A stretch of DNA of 64,000 nucleotides from an uncultured Campylobacter sp. (GTDB taxonomy: Bacteria > Campylobacterota > Campylobacteria > Campylobacterales > Campylobacteraceae). Numbering within the stretch: the first letter of the stretch is position 1; each line of letters starts with the position of its first letter. Below are positions 9,381 through 19,358 of this stretch, in pieces. Where the stretch lies: contig NZ_CAUQKJ010000010.1 in the NCBI RefSeq assembly GCF_963518785.1, positions 34,465 to 98,464 of the forward strand. Direction: 5' to 3'. Position numbers and translations under genes: made by a program. Below the pieces are notes generated by a model. It saw only the letters and a list, made by a program, of their open reading frames with translations, ran no database searches and had not been told where the DNA came from.

Positions 9381-9832
9381 TGCAGATAACGGTAAATTCC
9401 ATTCAAAAGGGCGCGGACGAGTTCGCAGGCGCGATAAGCGATTATAAAAAAATGGCGGCTAAATTTGCCGCGGTGCGAGATGAGACATTTTTTAATGCTA
9501 ATATCGCTCGCGCCCAAGCAGCGTCTTGCGAGCTCGCACTTATGGCTTACGATGAAGCTTATCTACCGCGCCTTAGCGGATACGTCGTAGCTCTGGATGA
9601 GCGCGGACAGGAGCTAGATAGCATGGAATTTGCGAGTATGCTAAAGGATAAAAGCAGCGTGTCGTTTTTCATCGGTGGCGCTTATGGGCTTAGTGAAAAT
9701 TTTAAGGCAAAAGCCGATAAAATAATTAGTCTTAGCAGGCTTACGTTAGCGCATAAAATCGCTAAACTTTTGCTCTTTGAGCAAATTTTTCGCGCATTGT
9801 GCATTAACGCAAACCATCCATATCACAAATAA
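9380..9832 (+). CDS. rlmH: 23S rRNA (pseudouridine1915-N3)-methyltransferase RlmH
   Basis: 150 residues with the SPOUT-class C-terminal knot of Rlm[14 protein letters not shown] (SAM-binding loop), then [26 protein letters not shown] and the invariant tail NANHPYHK. RlmH methylates pseudouridine 1915 in helix 69 of 23S rRNA on the 70S ribosome. The GTG start shares its G with the accD stop codon, which implies translational coupling. The same neighbour order occurs in C. jejuni. Confidence 0.93.
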   Translation: MQITVNSIQKGADEFAGAISDYKKMAAKFAAVRDETFFNANIARAQAASCELALMAYDEAYLPRLSGYVVALDERGQELDSMEFASMLKDKSSVSFFIGGAYGLSENFKAKADKIISLSRLTLAHKIAKLLLFEQIFRALCINANHPYHK

Positions 9833-9841
9833 AGGGAAGTA

Positions 9842-10198
9842 ATGAAGAAAAACGAGTTGAAATTTTACAAGAAAATTTTAGAAGAAAAAAGAGAGCAACT
9901 CATCGCCAATATTAATAGCTCTGTAAATGAAATTTCGGAATTGCGCGAAAATAAAGCTGCGGATGATTTTGACGTAGCGAGCATGAATACGGATTTAAGC
10001 ATCGAATACTCGCTCAATGTTAATCAACAAAAGGCGTTTTTGGAGATCGAAAGCGCGCTTAAACGTATCGAAAATGGCACTTATGGGCTTTGCGAGAGCT
10101 GCGGCGAGCAGATAAGCTTAGAGCGTCTTAAGGTAAATCCAGAGGCGAGATTGTGCATTTCGTGCAAGGAACAGGCGGAAAAGCAAAATAGGAGTTAG
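9842..10198 (+). CDS. dksA: DksA/TraR-type zinc finger protein
   Basis: 118 residues: an N-terminal coiled coil (residues 1-75) with acidic tip region AADDFDVAS, then a C4 zinc finger with Cys84, Cys87, Cys105 and Cys108. DksA enters the RNA polymerase secondary channel and works with ppGpp to change rRNA and biosynthetic promoters. The protein is shorter than E. coli DksA (151) but matches the Campylobacter form. It sits nine bases behind rlmH with AAGGGAAGT before the ATG, and two bases before the membrane protein gene. Confidence 0.9.
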   Translation: MKKNELKFYKKILEEKREQLIANINSSVNEISELRENKAADDFDVASMNTDLSIEYSLNVNQQKAFLEIESALKRIENGTYGLCESCGEQISLERLKVNPEARLCISCKEQAEKQNRS

Positions 10199-10200
10199 CT

Positions 10201-11202
10201 ATGAAAACCAAGCAATTCTTTTTATATTCGATCGTCTATATCGCAATCGTCGCGATTTTAGTTTTTACGCAGCAAAGCAGTAGCTATACGCTGGGGCTTT
10301 TCGGTTTTACGTTTACGCTTCCTGTGGCGGTGTGGATCGTACTGCCGTTAATTTTATATATGATTTTGGCGATTTTTCATATCGTTTTTCATAGCTTTGC
10401 GTTTTACCGCACAAAAAGGGCGATCGCAAAGGATCTAAGCGCATACGATGCGATGAGTAAAGAGGTTTTGCTGGGTCTTGATACCAATAAAGACTTTAAA
10501 ACCGAGTATTTTAAAGACCCGAGCGAGCTTACTAAAATTTTATCTCCGTGGTACGATAGCACTGGAATAGATGTCAAAAATGAGGATCTAAAAGAGGTCA
10601 TAGGCGTTATCGAGAAGGTTAAAAACGGCGAAGTGGCGGATCTGCGAAAATATAAACTTCCTAAAGATAACGGACTATTTTTGCAAAACGAGCTCAATCG
10701 CCTCGACGCCGAGCCTGCGTATGCGTATGAAATTTTAAAAACTAAGGGCGTTTATAGCGAAAATATCACTAAAAAAGCCTATGCCGTAGCGCTTGCCAAA
10801 GGAAGCTACGATAAGATCAAAGCCTATAAAATTCCTCAAGATATAGCCGAGGTAAATATTTTAGTGAATCGCGCGGTAAATGACGCGAGCTTTGAGATCA
10901 GTAGCGAGGAGCTTTTCGATCTCGTAAATAATGAAAAATTTAGCGAGCAGGATTTTATCGGCTTTGCCAAAAAGCTGAAAAATCATCTCGCTCCAGAGCA
11001 ATACAAAGCCTTTTTCGAGCGGCTCAAAAACGAGAATCAAGAAGCGACCGAGGCATATCTGTACGCGCTATATGAGCTTGGCATGATCGACGAGTTTAGA
11101 GAGCAGCTAAGTCTTGCCGACGGCGACGAGTTTGAGAAGTTTAAAATTTTGCTATTTTTGCGAGACAACGGCAAAAACGTCCCTGCGTCGCTGTTATTTT
11201 AG
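10201..11202 (+). CDS. Conserved Campylobacter membrane protein, function unknown
   Basis: 333 residues. Two hydrophobic helices lie at about residues 6-24 and 38-66, followed by a charged, mostly helical cytoplasmic part of about 265 residues with no motif I recognise. It begins two bases after the dksA-like gene with AGGAG overlapping that stop region, so the two are co-transcribed. A protein of this type stands at the same place in C. jejuni between dksA and dus. I cannot assign a function. Confidence 0.8.
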   Translation: MKTKQFFLYSIVYIAIVAILVFTQQSSSYTLGLFGFTFTLPVAVWIVLPLILYMILAIFHIVFHSFAFYRTKRAIAKDLSAYDAMSKEVLLGLDTNKDFKTEYFKDPSELTKILSPWYDSTGIDVKNEDLKEVIGVIEKVKNGEVADLRKYKLPKDNGLFLQNELNRLDAEPAYAYEILKTKGVYSENITKKAYAVALAKGSYDKIKAYKIPQDIAEVNILVNRAVNDASFEISSEELFDLVNNEKFSEQDFIGFAKKLKNHLAPEQYKAFFERLKNENQEATEAYLYALYELGMIDEFREQLSLADGDEFEKFKILLFLRDNGKNVPASLLF

Positions 11203-11742
11203 CTCGGTAATTTTACGAGTTCGTTTTATGCGGGTAAGAGAGGCTGCTTTTTACGCTCTTTGCGGTTATTAAACACAGCCTGTGCGATAAAATTTAAAGT
11301 GCAGATAAAATTCTAACTCGCGCAAATTTGAAATTTTAAAATTTATCGAAAGATCAATGCGCGCAAGCGGTAAAATTCAAAAGATTTGCTTGCGTAGTGC
11401 GCACGTAAACGGATTTTGCATTTACGCGATTAAATTTAAAATTTAAACGTAAAGCGCAAGACTTGCTAGCCAAATAAAGTGATGAAATTTTAAAATTTCA
11501 TGCGGTGTTTTGAAAGCTACTTGCTGGGTTCGCCGCGCAAATAAAATTTGGTGGTGATCATCCTTGCTGCCGTTTTGCCGCCATGCAAATTAGCTAAGCT
11601 TAAAAATAAAATTCGCGCCTAAATGCGAATACGTAGCCTATGAAATTTAAAATTTTAAAGCTCGCGGCAAAACCCGCTGCAAGCGCTGCGGTGTTAAATT
11701 TAAAGGTTTAAATTCAAACGAAATCAAAATGAGAAATTTAAA
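11203..11742 (+). other. Repeat-rich spacer, no gene seen
   Basis: 540 bases with no credible reading frame. It is full of AAATTTTAAAATTT-like words separated by short GC-rich pieces. No tRNA-like or strong terminator structure was seen. It separates two genes that are adjacent in C. jejuni. Confidence 0.6.
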
Positions 11743-12669
11743 ATGACGAAAGATTTTTTTAAAAGGGACCCTTTATTTTTGGCGCCTTTGGCGGGCTTTT
11801 CGGATCCGCCGCTGCGGGGCGTAGTGAAAAAATTCGGCTGCGACGCTACCGTAAGCGAGATGATAAGCGCAAACGCCCTTGTTTTCGAGGGCGAAAAGAC
11901 GCTAAAGATGCTCGAAAAAAACGCCGCGGAAACCCCCTTTTTCGTGCAGATCGCAGGCAGCGATGCGGAAATCATAAAAAAGGCGGTTCTGCTCATCAAT
12001 AAATTTGACGGCATCGACGGCATCGATCTAAACTGCGGCTGTCCCGTCCCTAAAGTCGTAAAGCAAGGCGCCGGCTCGGCGCTGCTGCTTGATCTACCCC
12101 GTCTATCGCGCCTGGTCGAGACTATCAAAAAGTATTCGAACAAAAAATTTACGAGCGCGAAGGTGCGGCTGGGCTTCGGCGCCGTGGATATCGAAAATAT
12201 TGCGCGCGCCGTACAAAGTGCAGGGGCCGATTTTATCGCGATTCATGGTCGCACTAGAGCGGGCGGATACAGCGCGGCGGTGGATTACGGCGCGATCGCA
12301 AGAGCTAAACGCGCGCTGCAAATCCCCGTGATCGCAAACGGCGACATAAACTCCGCCAATGCCCCCGCTGTGCGAGGCCTTAGCGGCGCAGACGCGCTGA
12401 TGATCGGTCGCGCGGTAATCGGCAGGCCGTGGATCTTTCGCGAGATCAAAACGGGCGAGCAGGCAAGCGACGCGCTAAAAAAGGAGGTCGTGCTCTATCA
12501 TTTCTCCCAAATGCTCGACCATTACGGTGTGCGCGGCGTAGCGATATTTCGCAAGCATCTGCACGAATACTCCAAGGGGCGCGAAAATGCCGCAAGCTTT
12601 CGCGAGCAGATCAACCACGTCGCCACCGAGAGCAAGATGGCGCGGCTGATTGAGGAATTTTTTAGTTAA
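11743..12669 (+). CDS. dus: tRNA-dihydrouridine synthase (DusB type)
   Basis: 308 residues, FMN-dependent TIM barrel. Visible hallmarks are LAPLAGFSDPPLR at the N-terminus, GIDLNCGCPVPKVVKQGAGSAL with the catalytic cysteine near residue 105, KVRLGF, AIHGRTRAGGYS and NGDI / GADALMIGRAVIGRPWIF near the phosphate site. It reduces uridines in the tRNA D-loop. The gene has only a weak ribosome binding site and sits behind a long repeat-rich spacer. Its last bases overlap no gene if the start of the next one is placed as I chose. Confidence 0.95.
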   Translation: MTKDFFKRDPLFLAPLAGFSDPPLRGVVKKFGCDATVSEMISANALVFEGEKTLKMLEKNAAETPFFVQIAGSDAEIIKKAVLLINKFDGIDGIDLNCGCPVPKVVKQGAGSALLLDLPRLSRLVETIKKYSNKKFTSAKVRLGFGAVDIENIARAVQSAGADFIAIHGRTRAGGYSAAVDYGAIARAKRALQIPVIANGDINSANAPAVRGLSGADALMIGRAVIGRPWIFREIKTGEQASDALKKEVVLYHFSQMLDHYGVRGVAIFRKHLHEYSKGRENAASFREQINHVATESKMARLIEEFFS

Positions 12670-12691
12670 ATTTAGAATTTTAGGAACTCTG

Positions 12692-13129
12692 ATGATTATT
12701 TTAAAAATTATAGCCTGCGCGTTTTCGATGGGTTTTTGCTTGATGTGCATTTCAAGTTTGATGGGTTTTTGGACAGGGCAGATTTTTGACACGTCTAGCG
12801 TCTGGGATGGCGACCCTCTAGAATGGCTGCAGAAAAAATTCGCATATTTCCTATTTTTGTGGATATTTTCCTGCGGGATTTGCGCGATACTTGCCGCAAA
12901 GTTAAAGGATTTTGGTAAGCTCACGGATTTTTTCGTAAATTTATTTTTGCCTACAGCAGCGGTTTGGATACTATCGCCATTTTTAGGGATGATGATTGTG
13001 GCGCTGATTGTTTCAGATTTGCATCTTGCCACGTTTTATTCCTCATTGCTTAGCGCATTAATATTTATCGTTCTTTTTATGATTGTCGTAGCCGAAGTCT
13101 TAAAACAAGTTTATCCGCCTAAAACCTAG
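12692..13129 (+). CDS. Small four-helix membrane protein, unknown
   Basis: 145 residues with four hydrophobic helices at about residues 4-28, 52-74, 85-113 and 117-140 and very short loops. No family recognised. I chose the ATG preceded by TAGGAAC at a normal distance; an in-frame ATG 42 bases upstream lies inside dus and lacks a site. It starts 22 bases after dus and is probably co-transcribed. Confidence 0.6.
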   Translation: MIILKIIACAFSMGFCLMCISSLMGFWTGQIFDTSSVWDGDPLEWLQKKFAYFLFLWIFSCGICAILAAKLKDFGKLTDFFVNLFLPTAAVWILSPFLGMMIVALIVSDLHLATFYSSLLSALIFIVLFMIVVAEVLKQVYPPKT

Positions 13130-13338
13130 CGCGCAAAATTTTAAAATTCGCGTAGAATTTCGTCTTGAAATTCTACTAGCCGCCGCGGTAATCGTTTTAG
13201 CGGAAGCGCTTTCGTTTGCGGAAGGCGGTATAAGCAGAATTTCAGTATCTATCGCTAGAGCCTAGAGGATTTAGAGCTCGGACGACAATCATAGCCTGCG
13301 CGTTAAAAGGCGAGGGCGTTAAAATTTAAGGAGAAATT

Positions 13339-14070
13339 ATGGAAAATATCTACATCATCGGCGACGTGCACGGCTGCTACAGATCGCTTTTGGCTCTGAT
13401 AGAGCAGCTGCCGCGTAAATTTGATAGTAAAATTTGCTTCGTGGGCGATCTGATCGACCGAGGCCCTGCGAGCGCGGATGTGGTTGAATTTGTGCGCATC
13501 CGCGGATATGACGCGGTGATGGGCAATCACGAAAAGCGCTTTGTGGGCAACGCAAAAACTGCACTAAGGTGCGCAAAGACGGGCAAATTTACGAGTTCAA
13601 ACGACCTTTACGCATTTTTTAGCCTGGATGAAAGCTGGCTATTTAATAACGGCGGTGAGGCGACGCTAGCGTCGTATTATCGTCACGGAGGCGTGAAGCA
13701 ATGCAAGGAGCATCTGCGGTTTGTCTCGCGGCTGCCGATTTACCTGGAGTATGATTTGTGTGATGAAAGCGGTCGCGCTCTCGTCGTATCGCACTCCGCA
13801 GTGGGTCGCGCGTGGGGGATTAGACACGATGCAGAGCGTGCGAAAAGCTTCGCCGCTCATGTGCTAAGCGGGCGCGGAGATGATAGCGCGAATGATGGAA
13901 TTTTTAATGTCTACGGGCACACGCCGGTGAAAAAGCCCGTCATTACGGAATTTAGCGCAAATATCGATCTGGGCTGTGTTTATAAAAAGCACTGGGGCGA
14001 GAAGGCGAGACTTTGCGCGCTAGAGTTTCCATCAAAGAGAATTTTCACGCAAGAATGCATAGATTTTTGA
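13339..14070 (+). CDS. Metallophosphatase (PPP / lambda-phosphatase type)
   Basis: 243 residues. The metal-binding signature of the calcineurin-like phosphoesterases is complete: GDVHGC (residues 9-14), GDLIDRG (near 37-43), GNHE (near 60-63), and later histidines in SHSAVGRAWG and YGHTPVKKP. The form resembles phage-lambda Ser/Thr phosphatase and symmetric Ap4A hydrolases. Substrate could be phosphoprotein or dinucleoside polyphosphate; the sequence does not decide. AAGGAGAAATT precedes the ATG. It appears to be a single-gene unit. Confidence 0.85.
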   Translation: MENIYIIGDVHGCYRSLLALIEQLPRKFDSKICFVGDLIDRGPASADVVEFVRIRGYDAVMGNHEKRFVGNAKTALRCAKTGKFTSSNDLYAFFSLDESWLFNNGGEATLASYYRHGGVKQCKEHLRFVSRLPIYLEYDLCDESGRALVVSHSAVGRAWGIRHDAERAKSFAAHVLSGRGDDSANDGIFNVYGHTPVKKPVITEFSANIDLGCVYKKHWGEKARLCALEFPSKRIFTQECIDF

Positions 14071-14192
14071 GTTCGCATCCAGGCTCGCACGTATTAAAAT
14101 TTAAATTGCGCAGGCTGTTTGAAGGTGAAATTTTAGAATTTAAAGGCGCGTTCTTAAAGCGTCCGTCGCACAGCCTAGCCGTGCGGGTAAAT

Positions 14193-15023
14193 TTAAATAA
14201 TATCCCTTAGCTTGCGCGCTTCGTACATCCATGCCTCAAGCTCATCCCAGCGCTCGCCCTCAATCATCTGTACGCAAATTTCAAGCTCGTTTTTAAAAGC
14301 ATCGATCGCGCCTAGGAGGTTTGTGCGGTTTTGCTTAAAAATATCGACCCACATCTGCGGCGAGCTCTTGGCGATGCGGCTCATGCCCGAGAAGCTGCCG
14401 CCGGCTAAATTTATGATGTTGCGGCGATTTTCCTCTTTTAAAACGCTGTTTACGAGCGAGTAGCTGATCGCATGCGGCAGGTGCGAGATGAGCGCTACGT
14501 GGTGATCGTGGCTTTTTGCGTCCATAAATACGATCTTCATCCCCGCGAACGAAAAAATTTCGACCGCGCGCTTGACGTGCGTTTCGTCCGCGCCGTGATC
14601 GTCGCAGATGACGACTACTGCGCCGTTTAAAAGCTCTTTAAATGCCGCTTGCGGGCCGGAGTTTTCGGTACCAGCCATTGGGTGAGCCGCGATGAAATTT
14701 CGTCTGATCTGCGGAGGACAGTTTTGCAAAATTTTAAATTTCGTGCTTCCCAGATCAATGATCGTCGTTTCACTTCTGCAGTCGCTTAGTTTTTGCAATG
14801 TCTCAATAATTGCCTCCACGGGGATTGCGAGAAAAATCGCGTCACAGCTTTGCTTCATCTGCTCCAGGCTTAAAATTTCATGCACGAGCCCAAGTCTCAG
14901 AGCTTCTTTTTCATTTTCGCGGTTGATGTCGCAGCCATAGACGGCGCTGATGATTTTGGTGCTTTTTAGACATAGCCCAAGAGAGCCGCCGATGAGACCC
15001 AGGCCGATAATTCCTATCTTCAT
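14193..15023 (-). CDS. tyrA: Prephenate dehydrogenase
   Basis: 276 residues from the chosen ATG, which has AAGGAA upstream and begins with the nucleotide-binding strand MKIGIIGLGLIGGSLG; an upstream ATG adds eight residues and lacks a site. The NAD(P) fold covers residues 1-150, with AAHPMAGTENSGP as substrate-binding region and HDHHVALISHLPHAISY in the helical dimer domain. It converts prephenate to 4-hydroxyphenylpyruvate for tyrosine. It is divergent from bamA, as in C. jejuni. Confidence 0.95.
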   Translation of the reverse strand: MKIGIIGLGLIGGSLGLCLKSTKIISAVYGCDINRENEKEALRLGLVHEILSLEQMKQSCDAIFLAIPVEAIIETLQKLSDCRSETTIIDLGSTKFKILQNCPPQIRRNFIAAHPMAGTENSGPQAAFKELLNGAVVVICDDHGADETHVKRAVEIFSFAGMKIVFMDAKSHDHHVALISHLPHAISYSLVNSVLKEENRRNIINLAGGSFSGMSRIAKSSPQMWVDIFKQNRTNLLGAIDAFKNELEICVQMIEGERWDELEAWMYEARKLRDII

Positions 15024-15062
15024 AAAATTCCTTTTTGATATATGCAAGTTTTAATTTTAATG

Positions 15063-15071
15063 TGGTATTAT
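15063..15071 (+). promoter_or_regulatory. Extended -10 (TGGTATTAT) for bamA
   Basis: TG-N-TATTAT lies 33 bases before the bamA ATG, in the spacer between divergent tyrA and bamA. It is an extended -10 without an obvious -35 box. Confidence 0.5.
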
Positions 15072-15104
15072 ACGCAAATTATTTTCGTTTTTAGGTAAAA
15101 TTTT

Positions 15105-17360
15105 ATGAAAAAAAGCGTTTTTTTACTCTTAGTAGGCGGGATTTCCGTGGCGTGCGCCGCACAGATCAAATCCATTAAATTTGAAGGTCTTAGGCATCTT
15201 TCTCCACAGGTCGCACAGCAAATTTCAGGACTTAAGGTTGGCGATGAGCTTAACGGCGAAAACACCAATGCTGCGATCTCAAAGCTATTTGAGCAGGGCT
15301 ATTTCAGCGACGTTTATATCAGCGAACAAGGCGGCGCGGTCACGATTAACGTAACCGAAAAACCGACCATCGCTAAGGTAGAGATCAAAAACGTAGTTAC
15401 CAACGACCGCGACAAGATCAATGAGCTCATCGGCTTGCGTCCGGGTCAGGTTTACGACGAGGTAGCTGCTAAAAAAGCGGAGACGCGCATCAAGCAATAC
15501 TACGAAGTCAAGGGCTTTTTCGACACCGTGGTGGAATTTTATCCAAAGCCGATAAACGACGATAAATCGGTCATCTTGCTAACGATTGAGGTAAATCGCG
15601 GCGAAAATATCATCATCGATAAGGTAAATTTAGTAGGCGCGGACAAGCTAGACTATGATGATATAGAGCCATCCGTCGCCAATAAAGAACGCGAGATGCT
15701 GGGCTGGATGTGGGGCTTTAACGACGGCAAGGTAAAAACCGCCGAGCTTCCTAACGACGCAAATAGAATTCAAGAAGAATATTATAAAAAAGGCTACTTA
15801 GACGCGCAGGTTTCGGCGCCGCTACTTAATGCCGATATGGATAATTACACTGCCGATCTTACCTACTACATCAGTGAGGGCGAGCAATACACCGTAAGCT
15901 CTGTAGATATCGAGTATCCTGCAGATATAATCAAGCTTGATAAAGAAAAGGTTTTGGATGATTTCAAGCTTCAAAAGGGCGATACGATGAATTCCGAGCG
16001 TTTGCGCCGCGATATGAATACGCTAGAGACTTTAGTTGCGGATCAGGGATACGCCTATGTGCGCATCGTGCCTAAGACTAAGCAGGATAAAGAAGCTCGC
16101 ACGGTCGCTATCACGTATCAAGTCATCCCTGAGGATAAAGTCTATATTAGAAACGTAACGATCTCGGGTAACGATAAGACCGAGGATAAGGTCATTCGCC
16201 GCGAGATGTATCTGACCGAGGGAAATTTATATAGCAAAACCGACTACAACGATTCGTTAAATTCTTTAAAACGCACGGGATATTTCGATGAGGTGGAGAT
16301 TAAAGAAAACCGCGTTTCTAATGATCAGATCGATCTTGAAGTCGCAGTCAAAGAAGCTCCTACAGGCTCTATCACGGGTGGTATCGGATATGGCAGTGAG
16401 GATGGAATTTTACTTAGCGGCGGTATCAGCGATCGTAACGTATTTGGCACCGGCCTTCACGGCGCGTTCTCGGTTGAAAAGAGCGACGATCAGTTAAGCG
16501 GACGCTTGAGCTTAACCAATCCTAGAGTGTTTGATTCTGAGTATAGCTTGGGCGGATCGATCTTTGCCAACGATTACGACTGGGACGATTACGATGAGAA
16601 ATCTTACGGATTTTCAATCACGGGCGGTCGCAAGATCGGACGCAATACCGACGTAAGCCTTACATATTATCTAGAAAAAAGCGAGATTAAGGGCTTAAAC
16701 GAATATTACGCCAAAGCAGGCTATCTAGATGGCAAGAATTTAAAAAGCTCGATTATCCCGTCTATTACATATAATAGCACAGATGATTATTACTTGCCAA
16801 GAAGCGGTATGATTGCAAGTGCTAGCTTAGAATACGCGGGTCTTGGCGGCGATATGGACTACACCAAGGCGCGAGGATCGTTTAACTACTATTTTGGCTT
16901 GCGAGATTATATCGATCACGACATTATCTTTAGATACAAAGCTGCAACGGGCTATATGTGGGAAGGTAATAAAAAGATCCCGATCAACGAAAAGCTATTC
17001 CTAGGCGGAATGAAAAGCATTAGAGGCTACGAAGGTCGCAGTATCCCGAAAAAAGAGATTTGCTTAAATGCAAATAATTGCCGCTATATTGAGACGGGCG
17101 GTATGCAGAGTTTCAATAACTCCTTTGAGCTAAGCTTTCCGGTGGTCGATAGGCTTAAAATGCGCTTTGTAACGTTTTTTGACTACGGAATGATCGGCGA
17201 TCATGACTGGAACGAGGAGGAGCGCTACAGCACGGGTGCTGGTATCGAGTGGATGACGCCGATGGGGCCTTTGCAGTTATACTTTGTCAAGCCGCTTAAT
17301 AAAAAGCCGCACGATGACACAAATAGCTTCGAATTTAGTATCGGCGCTAGATTTAATTAA
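15105..17360 (+). CDS. bamA: Outer membrane protein assembly factor BamA (Omp85)
   Basis: 751 residues. A signal peptide (MKKSVFLLLVGGISVACAA, likely cut after residue 19) is followed by five POTRA repeats to about residue 420, then the 16-strand barrel. The barrel contains the loop-6 motif IRGYEG that is diagnostic of Omp85 proteins. BamA inserts beta-barrel proteins into the outer membrane. The last residue is Asn after a penultimate Phe, instead of the usual terminal Phe. It is followed by a 570-base spacer, so it is probably transcribed alone. Confidence 0.97.
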   Translation: MKKSVFLLLVGGISVACAAQIKSIKFEGLRHLSPQVAQQISGLKVGDELNGENTNAAISKLFEQGYFSDVYISEQGGAVTINVTEKPTIAKVEIKNVVTNDRDKINELIGLRPGQVYDEVAAKKAETRIKQYYEVKGFFDTVVEFYPKPINDDKSVILLTIEVNRGENIIIDKVNLVGADKLDYDDIEPSVANKEREMLGWMWGFNDGKVKTAELPNDANRIQEEYYKKGYLDAQVSAPLLNADMDNYTADLTYYISEGEQYTVSSVDIEYPADIIKLDKEKVLDDFKLQKGDTMNSERLRRDMNTLETLVADQGYAYVRIVPKTKQDKEARTVAITYQVIPEDKVYIRNVTISGNDKTEDKVIRREMYLTEGNLYSKTDYNDSLNSLKRTGYFDEVEIKENRVSNDQIDLEVAVKEAPTGSITGGIGYGSEDGILLSGGISDRNVFGTGLHGAFSVEKSDDQLSGRLSLTNPRVFDSEYSLGGSIFANDYDWDDYDEKSYGFSITGGRKIGRNTDVSLTYYLEKSEIKGLNEYYAKAGYLDGKNLKSSIIPSITYNSTDDYYLPRSGMIASASLEYAGLGGDMDYTKARGSFNYYFGLRDYIDHDIIFRYKAATGYMWEGNKKIPINEKLFLGGMKSIRGYEGRSIPKKEICLNANNCRYIETGGMQSFNNSFELSFPVVDRLKMRFVTFFDYGMIGDHDWNEEERYSTGAGIEWMTPMGPLQLYFVKPLNKKPHDDTNSFEFSIGARFN

Positions 17361-17928
17361 ACGCGACGACTTACGAACGCTGTGGCGTGCGTAGAATTTT
17401 CTACCGCACGCCTTAAAATTTAGTAACGCTGCAATTTTGACTTTTCTTGTCGCGCTAATTTAGCAATTAAACTATTTTAGGCGGTTTGAGCTAAATTTTA
17501 ATTGGAATTCCGCTCGGCTTAGGATAAAATTTAAGCACATAGCTTACTTGGGACTTTTTAAAGTTTTAGTTATCAAGATAGTTTAAAATTTCATTCGTCT
17601 AGCAAAATTTTAGGTTAAGAGTTCTAAAAAAATCAATATAAGCCATTTGCATACTTTATTTAAAGAAAATTCTAATATTGAAATTTTAAAGATTACGATC
17701 TATACGATAAACGCCGCTTTGTTGTGCGCGGAATTTCACTGCATAGGATTTAGCGCGCCACTGAATTTTAAAGCTCATAAATTTTTAGATTCTAAAATCG
17801 TTAGAATTTAAAATCTGAAATTTGCCTCGTAAATCGCTAAATATTTGCGTTAAATTTTGCCTCGCTTTACCGATAATTTAAGTTAAGCTTGTAAAATCGC
17901 GCTCTAAAATCATATCAAAGGCTCTTTT
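17361..17928 (+). other. AT-rich spacer, no gene seen
   Basis: About 570 bases between bamA and the peptidase gene. No reading frame of note on either strand and no tRNA-like fold. It is richer in plain AT and poorer in GC blocks than the other spacers. The peptidase promoter should lie in its last 60 bases, but no clear -10 stands out. Confidence 0.5.
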
Positions 17929-19308
17929 ATGCGTAGAAATGGCAATGGAACGAAGCTTAAAATTTTAATATTTCTTATTATAATATGCGTTTTGGTTTAT
18001 GGAATTTTTAGAATTTTCACCTCGCCGAAATTTGAAAAAAATCCTCCGCAAATTGCGCTGGAAAATGAAATTTATTGGAATTTAACCTCGCCTTTAAAGA
18101 TTAAAATTTTAGACGATACCGGCATTAAGCTTGTCCGCGTAAACTTAAACGACGGAGCCAGCACGATACCGCTACTAAATGAGGAGCTGAACGTTCCGCA
18201 AACTACGCTAGAGCTTGCCGTGCAATTTCCTAAAAATTTGATGCTTAATAAAGATAAAAACTACAAGCTTGAGGTTTTCGCAAACGACATTAGCTCTTGG
18301 AATTTTGCGCAAGGAAATAAGAGCGTAAAAACGGCAAATATAATAATAGACGATAAAAAGCCCATCATCAATATCATCAATCAATCCTATAAAATCACCA
18401 AAGGCGGTAGCGCTGTAGTCGTATTTTCGGCAAAAGACGAGCGCCTAAACGAAGTCTATGTCAAAACCAACTATGGCAAAATTTTTAAAGCGATTCCTTT
18501 CGTAAAAGAGGGTTATTATGCGTCTCTCGTAGCGTGGCCTGCAAATTTAGAGGAATTTCGCGCAGAAGCGGTCGCCACTGATCGTGCAGGCAACGAAAGC
18601 ATTTCGCAGATCAAATATTTCTATCAGGACAAAAAATATAAAGTCTCTACTATCAAGCTAAATTCCGGTTTTATTAACGGTAAGGTAAGCGATCTGGCTA
18701 GCCAATATGCGCAGAATTTTAACTCGATGAGCGATCTGGAAAAATTTAAATTCGTAAATGAAACTTTGCGTAAGAAAAATGGAGATGACCTGCACGCCGC
18801 TACTAGCGCGGTGCACGAGGATAAAATAAATGGATTTGAGCTAAAGCCTTTTTATCCGCTTGCTAAAGGCGCAGCGGTAGCAAGCTTTGCCGATCATCGG
18901 ATATTTTTTATGAACGACGAACAAGTAAGCGAGTCATGGCATATGGGGCTCGATCTAGCAAGCGTCGCAAACGCCGATATCAAAGAGAGTAACTACGGTA
19001 AGGTAGTTTTTGCGCAGGAAAATGGAATTTTCGGATTAAATTTAGGAATTTACTACGGCTTCGGATTATACGGCATATACGGACACTGCTCGGCGACGCA
19101 GCTAAGTGTGGGCAGCGATGTAAAGCCGGGCGATATTCTAGCACAAACGGGCTCAAGCGGCTTTGCTTTCGGAGATCATCTGCATTTTGGCATCGTAGTT
19201 CAGGGTGTGGACGTAAGACCCGAGGAGTGGATGGATCCTAAGTGGATGAAAGATAACATTACCGACGTCTTAGAATCGTCCAAAAAAGTAATAGAAAAAG
19301 GTAAGTAA
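17929..19308 (+). CDS. M23-family cell-wall endopeptidase, membrane anchored
   Basis: 459 residues. A basic N-terminus and one membrane helix (about residues 9-29) anchor it in the inner membrane with the rest in the periplasm. The central part is beta-rich. The C-terminal LytM/M23 domain has the zinc ligands in SWHMGLDLAS (near residues 335-342) and GDHLHFGIV (near residues 417-425). Such enzymes cut peptidoglycan cross-links and shape helical cells in Campylobacter and Helicobacter. It stands directly before lpxC as in C. jejuni, although lpxC has a -10 of its own. Confidence 0.92.
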   Translation: MRRNGNGTKLKILIFLIIICVLVYGIFRIFTSPKFEKNPPQIALENEIYWNLTSPLKIKILDDTGIKLVRVNLNDGASTIPLLNEELNVPQTTLELAVQFPKNLMLNKDKNYKLEVFANDISSWNFAQGNKSVKTANIIIDDKKPIINIINQSYKITKGGSAVVVFSAKDERLNEVYVKTNYGKIFKAIPFVKEGYYASLVAWPANLEEFRAEAVATDRAGNESISQIKYFYQDKKYKVSTIKLNSGFINGKVSDLASQYAQNFNSMSDLEKFKFVNETLRKKNGDDLHAATSAVHEDKINGFELKPFYPLAKGAAVASFADHRIFFMNDEQVSESWHMGLDLASVANADIKESNYGKVVFAQENGIFGLNLGIYYGFGLYGIYGHCSATQLSVGSDVKPGDILAQTGSSGFAFGDHLHFGIVVQGVDVRPEEWMDPKWMKDNITDVLESSKKVIEKGK

Positions 19309-19324
19309 ATTTTAAAATTTTCGC

Positions 19325-19330
19325 TATAAT
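19325..19330 (+). promoter_or_regulatory. -10 element (TATAAT) for lpxC
   Basis: A perfect TATAAT lies 28 bases before the lpxC ATG that I chose. An earlier in-frame ATG overlaps this box, which argues for the later start. Confidence 0.5.
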
Positions 19331-19358
19331 GCGCGGGTTAATGAAAACGAGGATAGAA

